Part shown: positions 40,280-49,661 of the stretch, piece by piece
Position numbering within the stretch: the first letter of the stretch is position 1
How the letters are laid out: each line of letters begins with the position of its first letter
Assembly: GCF_042658925.1 (NCBI RefSeq)
Contig: NZ_JBHSRF010000004.1
Location: 191,145-255,144, forward strand
Direction: 5' to 3'
From: Sphaerisporangium aureirubrum
Lineage (GTDB): Bacteria; Actinomycetota; Actinomycetes; Streptosporangiales; Streptosporangiaceae
Length of the DNA stretch: 64,000 nucleotides
Notes under the pieces: model-generated
Database searches by the model: none
Told to the model about the DNA's origin: nothing
What the model saw: only the letters and a program-made list of their open reading frames with translations
Position numbers and translations under genes: made by a program

Positions 40280-43200
40280 CTAGAGGGTCACGACGGGGAA
40301 GAGCGAGGCGACGGGCGCGTCCGGCCGCTCGGCGACGGCGTCCAGCAGGTCGCCGTACTGGTGGAGCAGCCGCTGGACGGTCGGCTCGTCGAACAGGTCC
40401 GTGGCGTAGTACGCCACGCCCTCCATGTGGTCGCCCCGGTCGGTGAGGGCGACCTCAAGGTCGAACTTGACCGCGGGGAACCGCACGGGATGCGGCTGTG
40501 CGGTGAGCTCTCCCCAGGTGGCGGGCGCGCCGGGCACGTCCGCCTCCGACAGCGCGAAGGAGAGCTGGAACAGCGGGTTGCGGCTCGGGTCCCGGTGCGG
40601 GCTCAGTTCCCTGACCAGCCGGTCGAAGGGCACGTCGCTGCTCGAATAGGCCTCGGCGGCGTGCTCGCGCGCGGCCGTCAGCAGGTCGGCGAAGCCGCGC
40701 GCGGGGTCGACGTCGCCGCGCAGCACGACGGAGTTGACGAAGAACCCGGCCACCGGCTCCAGCTCCGGACGGCCGCGGCCCGCCACGGGCGTGCCGACCG
40801 CGACGTCGCGGCGGCCGGTGACACCGGCCACCAGCACCTGGAACGCCGTGAGCGTCGTGATGAACGCGGTGGTGCCGTGGCGCCTGCCGAGGTCGAGCAG
40901 CCGGTCGCGCCGGCCGGCCGGGATCACGAGGTCCAACTGTGCGCCCCGGCCGCTCGGCCGCGCGGGCCGTGGACGGTCGGCGGGCAGCTCGACCGGCTCC
41001 AGGCCGGCCAGGCGGTGCCGCCAGTACTCCAGCTCGGCCTTGAAGCGCGCCCCGTCCTGCTGCTGTCGCTGCCACTCGGCGTAGTCGGCGTAGCGGATGA
41101 CCGGCTCGGGCAGCTGGGGGCCGCCCGCGTAGAGCGCGGCCAGGTCACGCCACAGGAGCCCGCACGACCAGCCGTCGGTGGCGATGTGGTGGATCACCAT
41201 CAGGAGGATGTGGTCCTCGCCGCCGCGCCTGACCAGGGTGAAGCGCACCGGCGGCGCGGCCTCCAGGTCGAAGGGGCGCGCCACCTCCCGGTCGACGGTG
41301 TCCCGTGCCGCCTCCGGCGACGCGCACTCGGCGATCCGCAGGGGAGGCTCCGCCGCCGGGCGGGTCAGCTGGTACGGCTCGCCGTCCGAGGACGGGTAGC
41401 GCGTGCGGAGGATGTCGTGGCGCTCGGCCAGCGCGGCAAGGGCCCGGCGCAGCCGGGGCACGTCGAGCGGCCCGGTGAGCCGGTACGCGGTCGGCACGTT
41501 GTAGTCGGGGCGGCCGGGGCGCAGCTGGTCGAGGAACCACAGCCGCTCCTGGGCCGAGGACAGGGGTGCGGGCCGCTCGGGCGAGGTGGTGCGCGTGATC
41601 GCGTCCGCATCCGCGTGCCCGCCCGCCGCCAGTCGAGCCATCGCGGGCTCCCCGGCGACGGCGGCGAACCCGGCCACGGTGGGGGCGCGGAACAGCTCCC
41701 TGACCGGCAGGTCGACCCCGTGGTCCGAGCGCAGCCTGTTGACCAGGCGCAGGGCGAGCAGGGAATGGCCGCCGAGCTCGAAGAAGCCGTCGTCGACGCC
41801 GACCGCGTCCAGGCCGAGGACCTCGGCGAACAGCCCGCACAGCACGCGTTCACCGGCGGAGCGCGGCGGGCGGGAGGTCGTGCGGATCACCGGATCGGGC
41901 AGGGCGCGCACGTCGACCTTGCCCTGCGGGGTGACCGGCAGGTCGTCGAGGACCACGAAGGCCGACGGCACCATGTAGCTCGGCAGGTTCTCCCGCAGGT
42001 GGTCGCGGACCCGGGTGACCAGCGCGTCCTCGTCCGTGCTCCGGGAGACGAGGTAGGCGACCAGCGTCTTGCCGGCCGTTCGTTCCTCCCTGACCTGCAC
42101 GGTGGCCTGCGCCACGTCGTCCATCCCGGTCAGCATGGTCTCGATCTCGCCCGGCTCGATGCGGAAGCCGCGGATCTTCACCTGGCGGTCGAGCCGGCCG
42201 CCGTACTCCAGCAGCCCGTCGCCGCGGTGGTGGCACAGGTCGCCGGTACGGTACATCCGGCTGCCCGGCTCGCCGTAGGGGTCGGGCACGAACCGCTCGG
42301 CGGTGAGCCCGGGGCGGCCGAGGTAGCCGCGGGCCACGCCGACGCCGCCCACGCACAGCTCACCGGGCATGTCGACCCCGGCGAGCCCGCCGAACTCGTC
42401 GACGACGTACGTCCTGAGCCCCTCCATGGCCGTGCCGAGCGGCACCGGGTGCGTGACCGGCGCGTGGACGGGGTGGCAGGTGGCGAAGGTGGTCGTCTCG
42501 GTGGGGCCGTACCCGTTCACCACGGATCCCGGGCCCCCCGCCTCCACCGCGCGCGCGACCGCGGTGGTGGAGGCGGCCTCGCCGCCGGTCCACAGCTGCC
42601 GCAGCCGGGTCACGACGTCGGGGTGCTCCTGCACCATCATGTTGAACAGCGCCGTGGTCATGAACGCCGCGGAGGCGTTCTCCTCGACGATGACGCGGTA
42701 GAGGTCCTCGATCTCCCGGGTGGGCGGTGGCACGACGACGCACCCGCCGCGCAGCAGCGGGACCCACATCTCGAAGGTGGTGGCGTCGAAGGCGAGCGGG
42801 GAGTGCAGCAGGACCCGCTCGACGACCTCGGGCGTCCAGCGGGAGTCCGCGGTCAGGCCGATGACGTCCTCGTGGGTCACCGCGACGCCCTTGGGGGTGC
42901 CGGTGGACCCGGAGGTGTACATGACGTAGGCGAGCTGGTCCCCGCTCACGACCCCGGCGACCTCGACGTCCGTCCCGCGGCCCGCCTCGATCGCCTCGCC
43001 GACGAGGAGCGCTCGCACGTCCCCGCACCCCTCGACCTCCGCGGCCCGTTCCGCGGTGTCCACCAGCACGGTGCGCACCCCGCACTCGGCCAGGATGGCG
43101 GCCATGCGGGCCGGCGGGTAACGCGAGTCGAGCGGCACGTAGGCGCCCCCGGACCTGACCACACCCAGCATCGCGGCCACCGAGCCGGCCCCGTGGTCCA

Positions 43201-46200
43201 TCAGGAGGCCCACGCCGGACTCCCAGCCGCCGCCGCGCGCCGCCAGCGCCCGGGCGAGTGCGCCGGTACGTTCGTCGAGCTCGCGGTAGGACAGCCGTTC
43301 GCCGCCGTCGATCACCGCCGGAGCATCGGGGTGGGCGGCCACCTGCCAGGCGAACGCCTCGGCCAGGGTGGCGGGGAGCGGGCCGAGGGCGGTGTGCGCC
43401 GCCAGCAGCCCGGCGCGCTCCCGTTCCCCGACGACCCGCAGCGAGCCGAGCCGGCGGCCCGGGTGGGCGGCGGCGTCGCGCAGCAGCAGGACCAGCCGGT
43501 CGGCGAGGCGCTCGACGGTGGCGCGGTCGAACAGGTCGGTCGCGTACTCGACCGTCGCCTCCAGCGGCCCCGGTTCGCCGTCCTCGGTGAAGCGCGGGAT
43601 CACGGTGAAGGTGAGGTCGAACTTGGCGGCCTTGGCGTCGGCGATGGACCAGTCCCCGGTCAGCCCCTCGATGCGCAGGTCGGCGTCGGAGGTGTTCACC
43701 AGGCTCAGCGCCACCTGGAAGAACGGGTGGTGGGACAGGCTGCGCGCGGGGTTGAGCCGCTCCACCAGCAGGTCGAACGGCACGTCCTGGTGGGCGTAGG
43801 TGGACTGCCACCCCTCGTGGACGCGGGCCAGGAGCTCCTCGAAGGTCGGGTCGCCCGAGGTGTCGGTGCGGAGCACCACCGTGTTAACGAAGAAGCCGAC
43901 CAGGTCGTCCAGCACGCCGTCGGGCCGGTCGGCCACCGGGCTGCCGACGACGACGTCCTCGCCCGAGCCGAGCCGCGTGAGCAGCCCCGCGAGCCCGGCG
44001 TGCAGCACCGCGAACAGGGTCGTCCTGCCCGAGCGGGCCAGCGCCTCCAGGTCCCGGCGCAGGCCGGCGGGGAGCTCGAAGCGCACGACGTCGCCGTCGC
44101 GGCCCGGCACGGCGGGACGCGGCCGTCCGGTGGGCAGGCGCGACCCGTCGGGGACGCCCGCGAGCCTTTCCCGCCAGAAGTCCAGCTGCTCGCCGAACAC
44201 GTCGTCCCCGTCGTCGAGGATCTCGCGCTGCCAGGCGCAGTAGTCGCGGTACTGCACCGGCAGCGGCGGCAGCGAGGGCTCGGCCCCGGCCGTCCTGGCC
44301 GCGTACGCGCGCGAGAGGTCCCTGGTCAGCGGCGCGAGCGACCAGCCGTCCGCGCTGATGTGGTGGAGGACGAGGACCAGCACCGACCGCTCCGGCGCGC
44401 GGACGAGCGCGGCACGGATCGGCAGCTCGCGCCGCAGGTCGAACGGCATCCGGATCAGGCGGGTGACCGTCGCGTCCAGCTCGCCGGGCGCGCAGCCGGC
44501 GACGGTGAGGCCGACGTCCCATTCGCCCGCGCCGAGGACACGCTGGTAGGGCGCGTCGCCGTCGCCGGCGAAGACCGTGCGCAGGCTCTCGTGCCGCTCG
44601 ACGACGTCCGTGAGCGCCAGGCGCAGGGCGCCGGCGTCCGGCTCGCTCGTCAGCGTGAAGACCAGGGGGATGTGGTACGAGGGATCGGCGCCCTCGTCCA
44701 TCTGGTTGAGGATCCACAGGCGGCGCTGGGCGTGGGAGAGCGGGATGCGGTCCTGCCGGGGCCTGGCCCTCAGTATGTGCGCGGCGGGCCGGGCCTCGGG
44801 GAGGCCGTCGAGCCGGGCGGCGAGCGCGGCGGCGGTCGGCGTGTCGAACAGCTCGGCGGCGCGCAGCCGCAGCCCCGACGTGGCCGCGATCCGGGCGGTC
44901 ACCCGGGCGGCGAGAAGGGAATGCCCGCCGAGCTCGAAGAAGTCGTCGCCGACGCCGACCGCGTCCAGGCCGAGGACCTCGGCGAAGGTCCGGCAGATCA
45001 GCTCCTCGGCCGGCGTGCGCGGCGCGCCGCCCGCGCGCGCGGGCGGCGTCGCGGGCAGCGCCTTGACGTCCAGCTTGCCGTGCGGGGTGAACGGCAGCCT
45101 GTCGAGGACCACGCAGCGCGCGGGCACCATGTACGCGGGCAGCCGTTCGCGCAGGTGGGCCAGCAGCTCACGGCTCCACGCGTCCCACCGCTCGCCGCCG
45201 CCCGCGTTCCGGCGGGGCACGACGTAGGCGACGAGGGTCTTGTCGCCGGCCGGGTCCTCCCTGGCGACCACGGCGACCCGGGCGACGTCGTCCCGCTCGG
45301 CGAGCTGGTTCTCGATCTCCCCGAGCTCGATGCGGAAGCCGCGGAGCTTCACCTGGTTGTCGCGGCGCCCCACGAACTCCAGCAGGCCGTCCGCGCGGCG
45401 GCGCACGATGTCCCCCGTGCGGTACATGCGGCCGCCGTCCGCGGCGACGGGATCGGGGACGAAACGCTCGGCGGTCAGCCCGGCCCGCGCCCGGTAGCCG
45501 CGGGCGACGCCGGTCCCGCCGAGGCACAGCTCGCCCTCCTCGCCCACCGGCACCTGCGCCATGGCCTCGTCCATCACGTACGCCCGGACGCCTTCCATCT
45601 CCGCCCCGATCGGGACGGGGTTGCCGATCTCGTCGGGCACGACGTGGAAGGTGGCGAAGATCGTCGCCTCGGTCGGCCCGTAGACGTTGACGACCGTCCC
45701 CGGGGCGCAGCCCTCGCGGGCCCTGCGGACGGCGGCGGGCGAGGCCGCCTCGCCGCCCATCCAGACCTGGCCGATGGTGGCGAACGCGCCCGGGTACTCC
45801 TCGGCGATCACGTTGAACAGCGACGTGGTGACGAAGGCGCAGGTGACGCCTTCCCCTGTGATGAGCTCGCTCAGCACGCCCGGGTCCGCCTCCCCCGGCG
45901 GGGCGACGACGGCGCAGCCGCCGCGCAGCAGCGGGACCCACATCTCGAACACCGAGGCGTCGAAGCTCAGCGGGGAGTAGAACAGCACGCGCCGGTCGAG
46001 GCCGCCGGACCAGCAGGAGTCCTGGGTGAAGGTCACCAGGTCGCGGTGGGCGATCTCGACGCCCTTGGGCACGCCGGTCGACCCCGAGGTGTAGATCACA
46101 TAGGCCAGCTGCGAAGGAACGACGGCCGCCTGGAACGGGCCGGAGCCCCGGGGGATCTCGGGATACGCCGTGACCTGTACGGTGTCGCCGAACAGCGCCC

Positions 46201-46564
46201 GCAGCTCGGCGGCGCGGCCGGCGGTGTCCACGATGACCCGATTGAATCCGCACTCCTGCGCGATGGTCCGGATCCGCGCGGACGGCGAGCGGACGTCCAG
46301 CGGGACGTAGGCGCAGCCGGCCTTGACCACACCGACGATCACGGTCACGACGTCGGTGCCCCGCTCCATGAGGACGCCCACCGGTTCCTCGGGGAGCGCG
46401 CCGTCGCCGGCCAGGAACCGGGCGACCCCGCTCGCCGCCTGGTTGAGCTCGGCGTAGGTGACGTTCAGGCCGCGGCAGGTGAGCGCGATGTCGTCACCGT
46501 GCTCACGCACGCGGGCGGCGAAGAGGTCGATCAGGTTGTCCGGTTCGACTGACTCGTATGGCAC
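40280..46564 (-). CDS. NRPS-A: A-PCP-C-A-PCP-C (two aliphatic-type modules, orphan C at the end)
   Basis: 2094 aa from the GTG at 46564, chosen because GGGGGAG precedes it at five bases; a GTG six codons earlier is possible. Domains: A1 ~15–510 (YTSGSTG ~160), PCP1 ~520–585 (GGHSLL, Ser ~547), C1 ~605–1035 (HHISADG ~736), A2 ~1045–1545 (YTSGSTG ~1216), PCP2 ~1570–1635 (GGHSLL, Ser ~1598), C2 ~1655–2090 (HHIATDG ~1795). By-eye codes are A1 DAFFWGVIF and A2 DAFFWGGTF, near known Ile/Val codes. It begins with A, so it is the likely initiating protein with a free amino terminus. It ends with an active-looking C domain that must pair with the A domain opening NRPS-B. mbtH follows. Confidence 0.93.
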   Translation of the reverse strand: MPYESVEPDNLIDLFAARVREHGDDIALTCRGLNVTYAELNQAASGVARFLAGDGALPEEPVGVLMERGTDVVTVIVGVVKAGCAYVPLDVRSPSARIRTIAQECGFNRVIVDTAGRAAELRALFGDTVQVTAYPEIPRGSGPFQAAVVPSQLAYVIYTSGSTGVPKGVEIAHRDLVTFTQDSCWSGGLDRRVLFYSPLSFDASVFEMWVPLLRGGCAVVAPPGEADPGVLSELITGEGVTCAFVTTSLFNVIAEEYPGAFATIGQVWMGGEAASPAAVRRAREGCAPGTVVNVYGPTEATIFATFHVVPDEIGNPVPIGAEMEGVRAYVMDEAMAQVPVGEEGELCLGGTGVARGYRARAGLTAERFVPDPVAADGGRMYRTGDIVRRRADGLLEFVGRRDNQVKLRGFRIELGEIENQLAERDDVARVAVVAREDPAGDKTLVAYVVPRRNAGGGERWDAWSRELLAHLRERLPAYMVPARCVVLDRLPFTPHGKLDVKALPATPPARAGGAPRTPAEELICRTFAEVLGLDAVGVGDDFFELGGHSLLAARVTARIAATSGLRLRAAELFDTPTAAALAARLDGLPEARPAAHILRARPRQDRIPLSHAQRRLWILNQMDEGADPSYHIPLVFTLTSEPDAGALRLALTDVVERHESLRTVFAGDGDAPYQRVLGAGEWDVGLTVAGCAPGELDATVTRLIRMPFDLRRELPIRAALVRAPERSVLVLVLHHISADGWSLAPLTRDLSRAYAARTAGAEPSLPPLPVQYRDYCAWQREILDDGDDVFGEQLDFWRERLAGVPDGSRLPTGRPRPAVPGRDGDVVRFELPAGLRRDLEALARSGRTTLFAVLHAGLAGLLTRLGSGEDVVVGSPVADRPDGVLDDLVGFFVNTVVLRTDTSGDPTFEELLARVHEGWQSTYAHQDVPFDLLVERLNPARSLSHHPFFQVALSLVNTSDADLRIEGLTGDWSIADAKAAKFDLTFTVIPRFTEDGEPGPLEATVEYATDLFDRATVERLADRLVLLLRDAAAHPGRRLGSLRVVGERERAGLLAAHTALGPLPATLAEAFAWQVAAHPDAPAVIDGGERLSYRELDERTGALARALAARGGGWESGVGLLMDHGAGSVAAMLGVVRSGGAYVPLDSRYPPARMAAILAECGVRTVLVDTAERAAEVEGCGDVRALLVGEAIEAGRGTDVEVAGVVSGDQLAYVMYTSGSTGTPKGVAVTHEDVIGLTADSRWTPEVVERVLLHSPLAFDATTFEMWVPLLRGGCVVVPPPTREIEDLYRVIVEENASAAFMTTALFNMMVQEHPDVVTRLRQLWTGGEAASTTAVARAVEAGGPGSVVNGYGPTETTTFATCHPVHAPVTHPVPLGTAMEGLRTYVVDEFGGLAGVDMPGELCVGGVGVARGYLGRPGLTAERFVPDPYGEPGSRMYRTGDLCHHRGDGLLEYGGRLDRQVKIRGFRIEPGEIETMLTGMDDVAQATVQVREERTAGKTLVAYLVSRSTDEDALVTRVRDHLRENLPSYMVPSAFVVLDDLPVTPQGKVDVRALPDPVIRTTSRPPRSAGERVLCGLFAEVLGLDAVGVDDGFFELGGHSLLALRLVNRLRSDHGVDLPVRELFRAPTVAGFAAVAGEPAMARLAAGGHADADAITRTTSPERPAPLSSAQERLWFLDQLRPGRPDYNVPTAYRLTGPLDVPRLRRALAALAERHDILRTRYPSSDGEPYQLTRPAAEPPLRIAECASPEAARDTVDREVARPFDLEAAPPVRFTLVRRGGEDHILLMVIHHIATDGWSCGLLWRDLAALYAGGPQLPEPVIRYADYAEWQRQQQDGARFKAELEYWRHRLAGLEPVELPADRPRPARPSGRGAQLDLVIPAGRRDRLLDLGRRHGTTAFITTLTAFQVLVAGVTGRRDVAVGTPVAGRGRPELEPVAGFFVNSVVLRGDVDPARGFADLLTAAREHAAEAYSSSDVPFDRLVRELSPHRDPSRNPLFQLSFALSEADVPGAPATWGELTAQPHPVRFPAVKFDLEVALTDRGDHMEGVAYYATDLFDEPTVQRLLHQYGDLLDAVAERPDAPVASLFPVVTL

Positions 46565-46662
46565 GGTTACTCCCCCGGTCACGTCGGTGTGCCTTCAACG
46601 TTCCCTTGGGGGTGGTCGCCGTGAGAAGTGTTGACCTGTTGCCTCTTGCGCAACAAAACCCG
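46565..46662 (-). promoter_or_regulatory. Promoter/operator region of NRPS-A with shared 19-bp element
   Basis: The 98-bp gap between the XRE/NB-ARC regulator gene and NRPS-A carries, on the minus strand, AGGCAACAGGTCAACACTT (46644–46626), identical over 19 bases to the copy at 37938–37956. Just upstream of it is TGTTGC…GCAACA, a six-bp inverted repeat also mirrored at the other site. The element lies about 60–80 bp before the GTG. No convincing -10/-35 pair is visible, as expected for an activator-dependent promoter. Confidence 0.7.
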
Positions 46663-48018
46663 TTATTCGGGCCTGATGTAGACCATGTTGATCGGCGTGA
46701 TCCCCTCGCCGTTCACCGGGGAATGGCCCCTCGACCAGGCTGTGAGCCGGTCCAGCGCGGCCCCGCGCTCCGCGTCCGTCTCCTCCTCGGCGGCCTTCTC
46801 CGCGGCGAACGCGGCGTCGAGCTCACCGAGCACGTACCTGCCGGTGTCGTCGCAGTGGGCGAGGTGGACGTCGACCAGGCTCTCCAGCGCGCGCCGGGTG
46901 CGTCGCCCCGGCCAGCCGCTCATCTCCGAGGCCGCCGCCGCGCCCACCCCGAGCGGCACCAGGCCGAGCAGCCGGAACATGCGCGCCGCGTCGCCGTCCA
47001 GGTCCTGGTAGGAGCGTTCGAGCGCCGCGCGCACCGAAAGGGTGGTGTCGTCGGTGTCGGACAGCAGGTCGAGGCGGGTGGAGGGGTCGCTCATGTCCCG
47101 CGCGAGGTCGCGCGCACGCCGGGAGGTGGACAGCAGGAACCCCGCGATGCGCAACGCGAGCGGAACCCGGCCGCACTGCCGCGCCAGCAGACGGGTGGTG
47201 GCGGCCTCGTCCTCACAGGCCCCGGCGGCCATGGACTGCAGCACGTCCACCGCGTCCTTCGCCGCGAGCGGGTCCAGCTGGAGGCTGGCCGCCATGTCCC
47301 GCACCGTGAGCGCCTTGAGCCGGCGGCGGCTGGTGACGAGGACGGTGCAGCCCGGACCGTTGGGCAACAAGGGCTGCACCTGCCGGGAGTTGACCGCGTT
47401 GTCGAGGACCATGAGGATCTGGCGCCGCGCGGTGAGCGTCCGCAACAACGCGGCACGCTGGTCCAACCCCTCCGGCACGCTCGCCGGCTCGGTCCCGAGC
47501 GCGGTGAGGAACCCCTCCAGTACCTGCTCGGACGCGACGGGCTCCACCTCGACCGAATATCCCTGCAGGTCGGCGAAGAGCACGCCGTCCTCGAACGACT
47601 CCGCCACCCGGTGCGCCCAGCACTTGGCCAGTTCCGTCTTCCCGACCCCGGCGTCACCCTCGATGCTGACGACCATTCCGGTGGCCGTGGTCCTGGACCT
47701 CTCCAGGCGGTTGTCGAGAAACCGGAGCTCCTGGTCGCGCCCGATCAGCCGGTCGGTCCCCCTCGGCACCTGCGCCGGGAGCACCAGCCTCTGCCGGTTG
47801 ATCAGGACGTCCTGGGCCAGGGCGATCAGCTCGCCGTTGGCCGCGAGCTGCCGGTCGCAGATCTGCGCCATCTGGAGGGTCGGGCTGGCCAGGCCGTTCT
47901 CGATCCTGCTCATCCACCCCGGGCTGTAGCAGACCAGCCGCGCGAGCCTGCGTAGGGAGAACCCCGCTTCTTCTCGTTTCCTGCGGAGCGTCTGGCCGAA
48001 TGTGCTGGTGGATCCCAT
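46663..48018 (-). CDS. XRE-type HTH + NB-ARC (STAND) regulator, short form
   Basis: 451 aa from the ATG at 48018, which places the HTH at the N-terminus; an upstream extension is in frame but not protein-like. Residues ~6–62 are a Cro/XRE helix-turn-helix (FGQTLRRKREEAGFSLRRLARLVCYSPGWMSRIENG). Residues ~100–330 form an NB-ARC ATPase with Walker A EGDAGVGKTEL (~123), Walker B-like ILMVLDNA, and VLVTSRRRL. The C-terminus has only a short winged-helix-like segment (MFRLLGLVPLGVGAAAASEMSG) and no TPR array, unlike longer AfsR-type proteins. It lies upstream of, and in the same direction as, NRPS-A, and is a candidate pathway regulator. It is preceded by an AT-richer ~60-bp stretch (48090–48145) that probably holds its promoter. 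Confidence 0.82.
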   Translation of the reverse strand: MGSTSTFGQTLRRKREEAGFSLRRLARLVCYSPGWMSRIENGLASPTLQMAQICDRQLAANGELIALAQDVLINRQRLVLPAQVPRGTDRLIGRDQELRFLDNRLERSRTTATGMVVSIEGDAGVGKTELAKCWAHRVAESFEDGVLFADLQGYSVEVEPVASEQVLEGFLTALGTEPASVPEGLDQRAALLRTLTARRQILMVLDNAVNSRQVQPLLPNGPGCTVLVTSRRRLKALTVRDMAASLQLDPLAAKDAVDVLQSMAAGACEDEAATTRLLARQCGRVPLALRIAGFLLSTSRRARDLARDMSDPSTRLDLLSDTDDTTLSVRAALERSYQDLDGDAARMFRLLGLVPLGVGAAAASEMSGWPGRRTRRALESLVDVHLAHCDDTGRYVLGELDAAFAAEKAAEEETDAERGAALDRLTAWSRGHSPVNGEGITPINMVYIRPE

Positions 48019-48138
48019 TGTCCACGGCCCTTTCGGTGGTGCGGGTGAGCAGGCACCATTCCCAGGTTCCCCAGAGGCCGCGAGATAGGCGAAATGACGG
48101 TAAAAACCACACTTTATGACAACCCAAATCAAAGACCC

Positions 48139-49353
48139 TTACGTCCGAAACTCCCTGGTCCCGGGGCTGTCGATCTGCCGCCAGGTCTTCCTCCCGGCCA
48201 CCGGCACCATTGTGGTGACGAAACAAAGCACCGCCGTCAACACGACCAACGGCGTGAATCCCAACGCCACCACACTCACCCCCGCCAGCAGACTCCCCAC
48301 CGGCATTCCCGCGAAAGCCGCCCCCGTGGCCACCCCGAATACCCGGGCGTGCAGCCGCTCGGGAACCCGGTCGTACATCACCGCGCTGATGATCGGATTC
48401 GCCGCCGCCAGCCCGAGCCCCGCCAGGAACATGACCCCGGTGACGAAGACGACCGAATCACTCAACGCGAGCGCGAGAAACCGAGGCGCCCCCCCGATGA
48501 GAAACCCGACGGTCAGCACGGTCAGCCGCGGCATCCGATGCGCGAACGCGACCAGCCCCACGTTCCCCGCCAGCGCCCCCAGCGCGAACGCCCCACTGCA
48601 CAACCCCAGAGCGACCGGCGACCCCACGACCTGCTGCGCCCACACCGGGATGAACACCGACAACGCCGCGGTGTCGAACAGGTTGATCGCGAACATCATC
48701 ACCACGATCGCGAGCATCAGCCTGTCCCGCCGCAGATACCGGATCCCGTTCCCCAGCGCCGTCAGATAAGGCTCCCGTTCCTCGGCCACCCCGCCGGCCC
48801 GCACGGTCACCCAGATGATCAAGGCGCACAACGCGAAGGACGCCGCATCCAGGAAGATCACCCCCGGCGCTCCCATCCAGACGATGAGCACCCCCGCCAC
48901 CGGCCCGCCGACCAGCGCCCCGAACCGCGCCACCCCGTCGTACAACGCCGTGGCCCGAGCCATCTCCAGCCCGCTGCCCTCCACCGCCGCCGGTAACAAC
49001 ACCCTCTTGGCGATGTCACTGACCCCCCGCCCCGCCCCCACCACCACGACAAGCCCGGCCAACACCCAGATCCCCAGGTGATAAAGCACGGGAATGGCGG
49101 CCATGGCCACGAAACTCACCAGGTCTGCCACGACGGAGGCCCGCCGCCCCCCCACCCGATCGACCAACGGCGCCCCGAACATCCCCGCCACCACATACGG
49201 CACCGTCTCCAGCGCCGCCACCAGCCCCGTGAGCGCCGGACTCCCCGTAGTCGTCAAAACCAGCCAAGGCAACGCCACCAGCGACATCCGGCTGCCCGTG
49301 ATGGAGATGGCCTCGGCTGTCAGGTATCCGGCCAGTGCGGTTCGACGCGCCAT
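48139..49353 (-). CDS. MFS transporter, likely peptide or drug exporter
   Basis: 404 aa from the ATG at 49353 (GGAGAGG upstream). About twelve hydrophobic helices are visible, with the N-terminal cytoplasmic loop APLVDRVGGRRASVV corresponding to MFS motif A (D-x-x-G-R-R). MSLVALPWLVL and VVGAGRGVSDIAKRVLLPA match the MFS_3/enterobactin-exporter-like group (EntS relatives). It is co-oriented with the regulator and NRPS-A. The likely role is export of, or self-protection against, the peptide. It is the only transporter near the cluster. Confidence 0.85.
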   Translation of the reverse strand: MARRTALAGYLTAEAISITGSRMSLVALPWLVLTTTGSPALTGLVAALETVPYVVAGMFGAPLVDRVGGRRASVVADLVSFVAMAAIPVLYHLGIWVLAGLVVVVGAGRGVSDIAKRVLLPAAVEGSGLEMARATALYDGVARFGALVGGPVAGVLIVWMGAPGVIFLDAASFALCALIIWVTVRAGGVAEEREPYLTALGNGIRYLRRDRLMLAIVVMMFAINLFDTAALSVFIPVWAQQVVGSPVALGLCSGAFALGALAGNVGLVAFAHRMPRLTVLTVGFLIGGAPRFLALALSDSVVFVTGVMFLAGLGLAAANPIISAVMYDRVPERLHARVFGVATGAAFAGMPVGSLLAGVSVVALGFTPLVVLTAVLCFVTTMVPVAGRKTWRQIDSPGTREFRT

Positions 49354-49661
49354 CCGAGCCTCTCCATCACCGGAATGTCGGTTCCGCACGATTCTGAGCC
49401 ACTCAGAGCAACTTAAACAACGCCCAGTCCACCGCCCCGCTTCGGCGAGTCGCCCTCCGTATGGCTGTGTAACGGATCGGGGGACATTGCGGCTACACGC
49501 GTAGGAAAGGTGGGTTTCGCTGCGATTGGGAGGTTGACTGCGCAAGGATGAGCCCTCAGAAAGGGCCCGCCACGTGCGCGTCGGCACGCCGGGGAGCTGT
49601 CCTCCCGGGTGAGACGATCATCGTGGCGTGACCACCGCTCGGTAGTAAGCAGGAGGTTCGG
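49354..49661. other. Intergenic, divergent promoter region
   Basis: This 308-bp region separates the MFS exporter (minus) from the ferric-reductase-like gene (plus). TTGACT occurs at about 49532, but no well-spaced -10 is evident. AGGAGG (49651–49656) is the ribosome-binding site for the GTG at 49662. I see no RNA gene, repeat or small ORF that stands out. It likely marks the right-hand border of the NRPS cluster. Confidence 0.4.
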
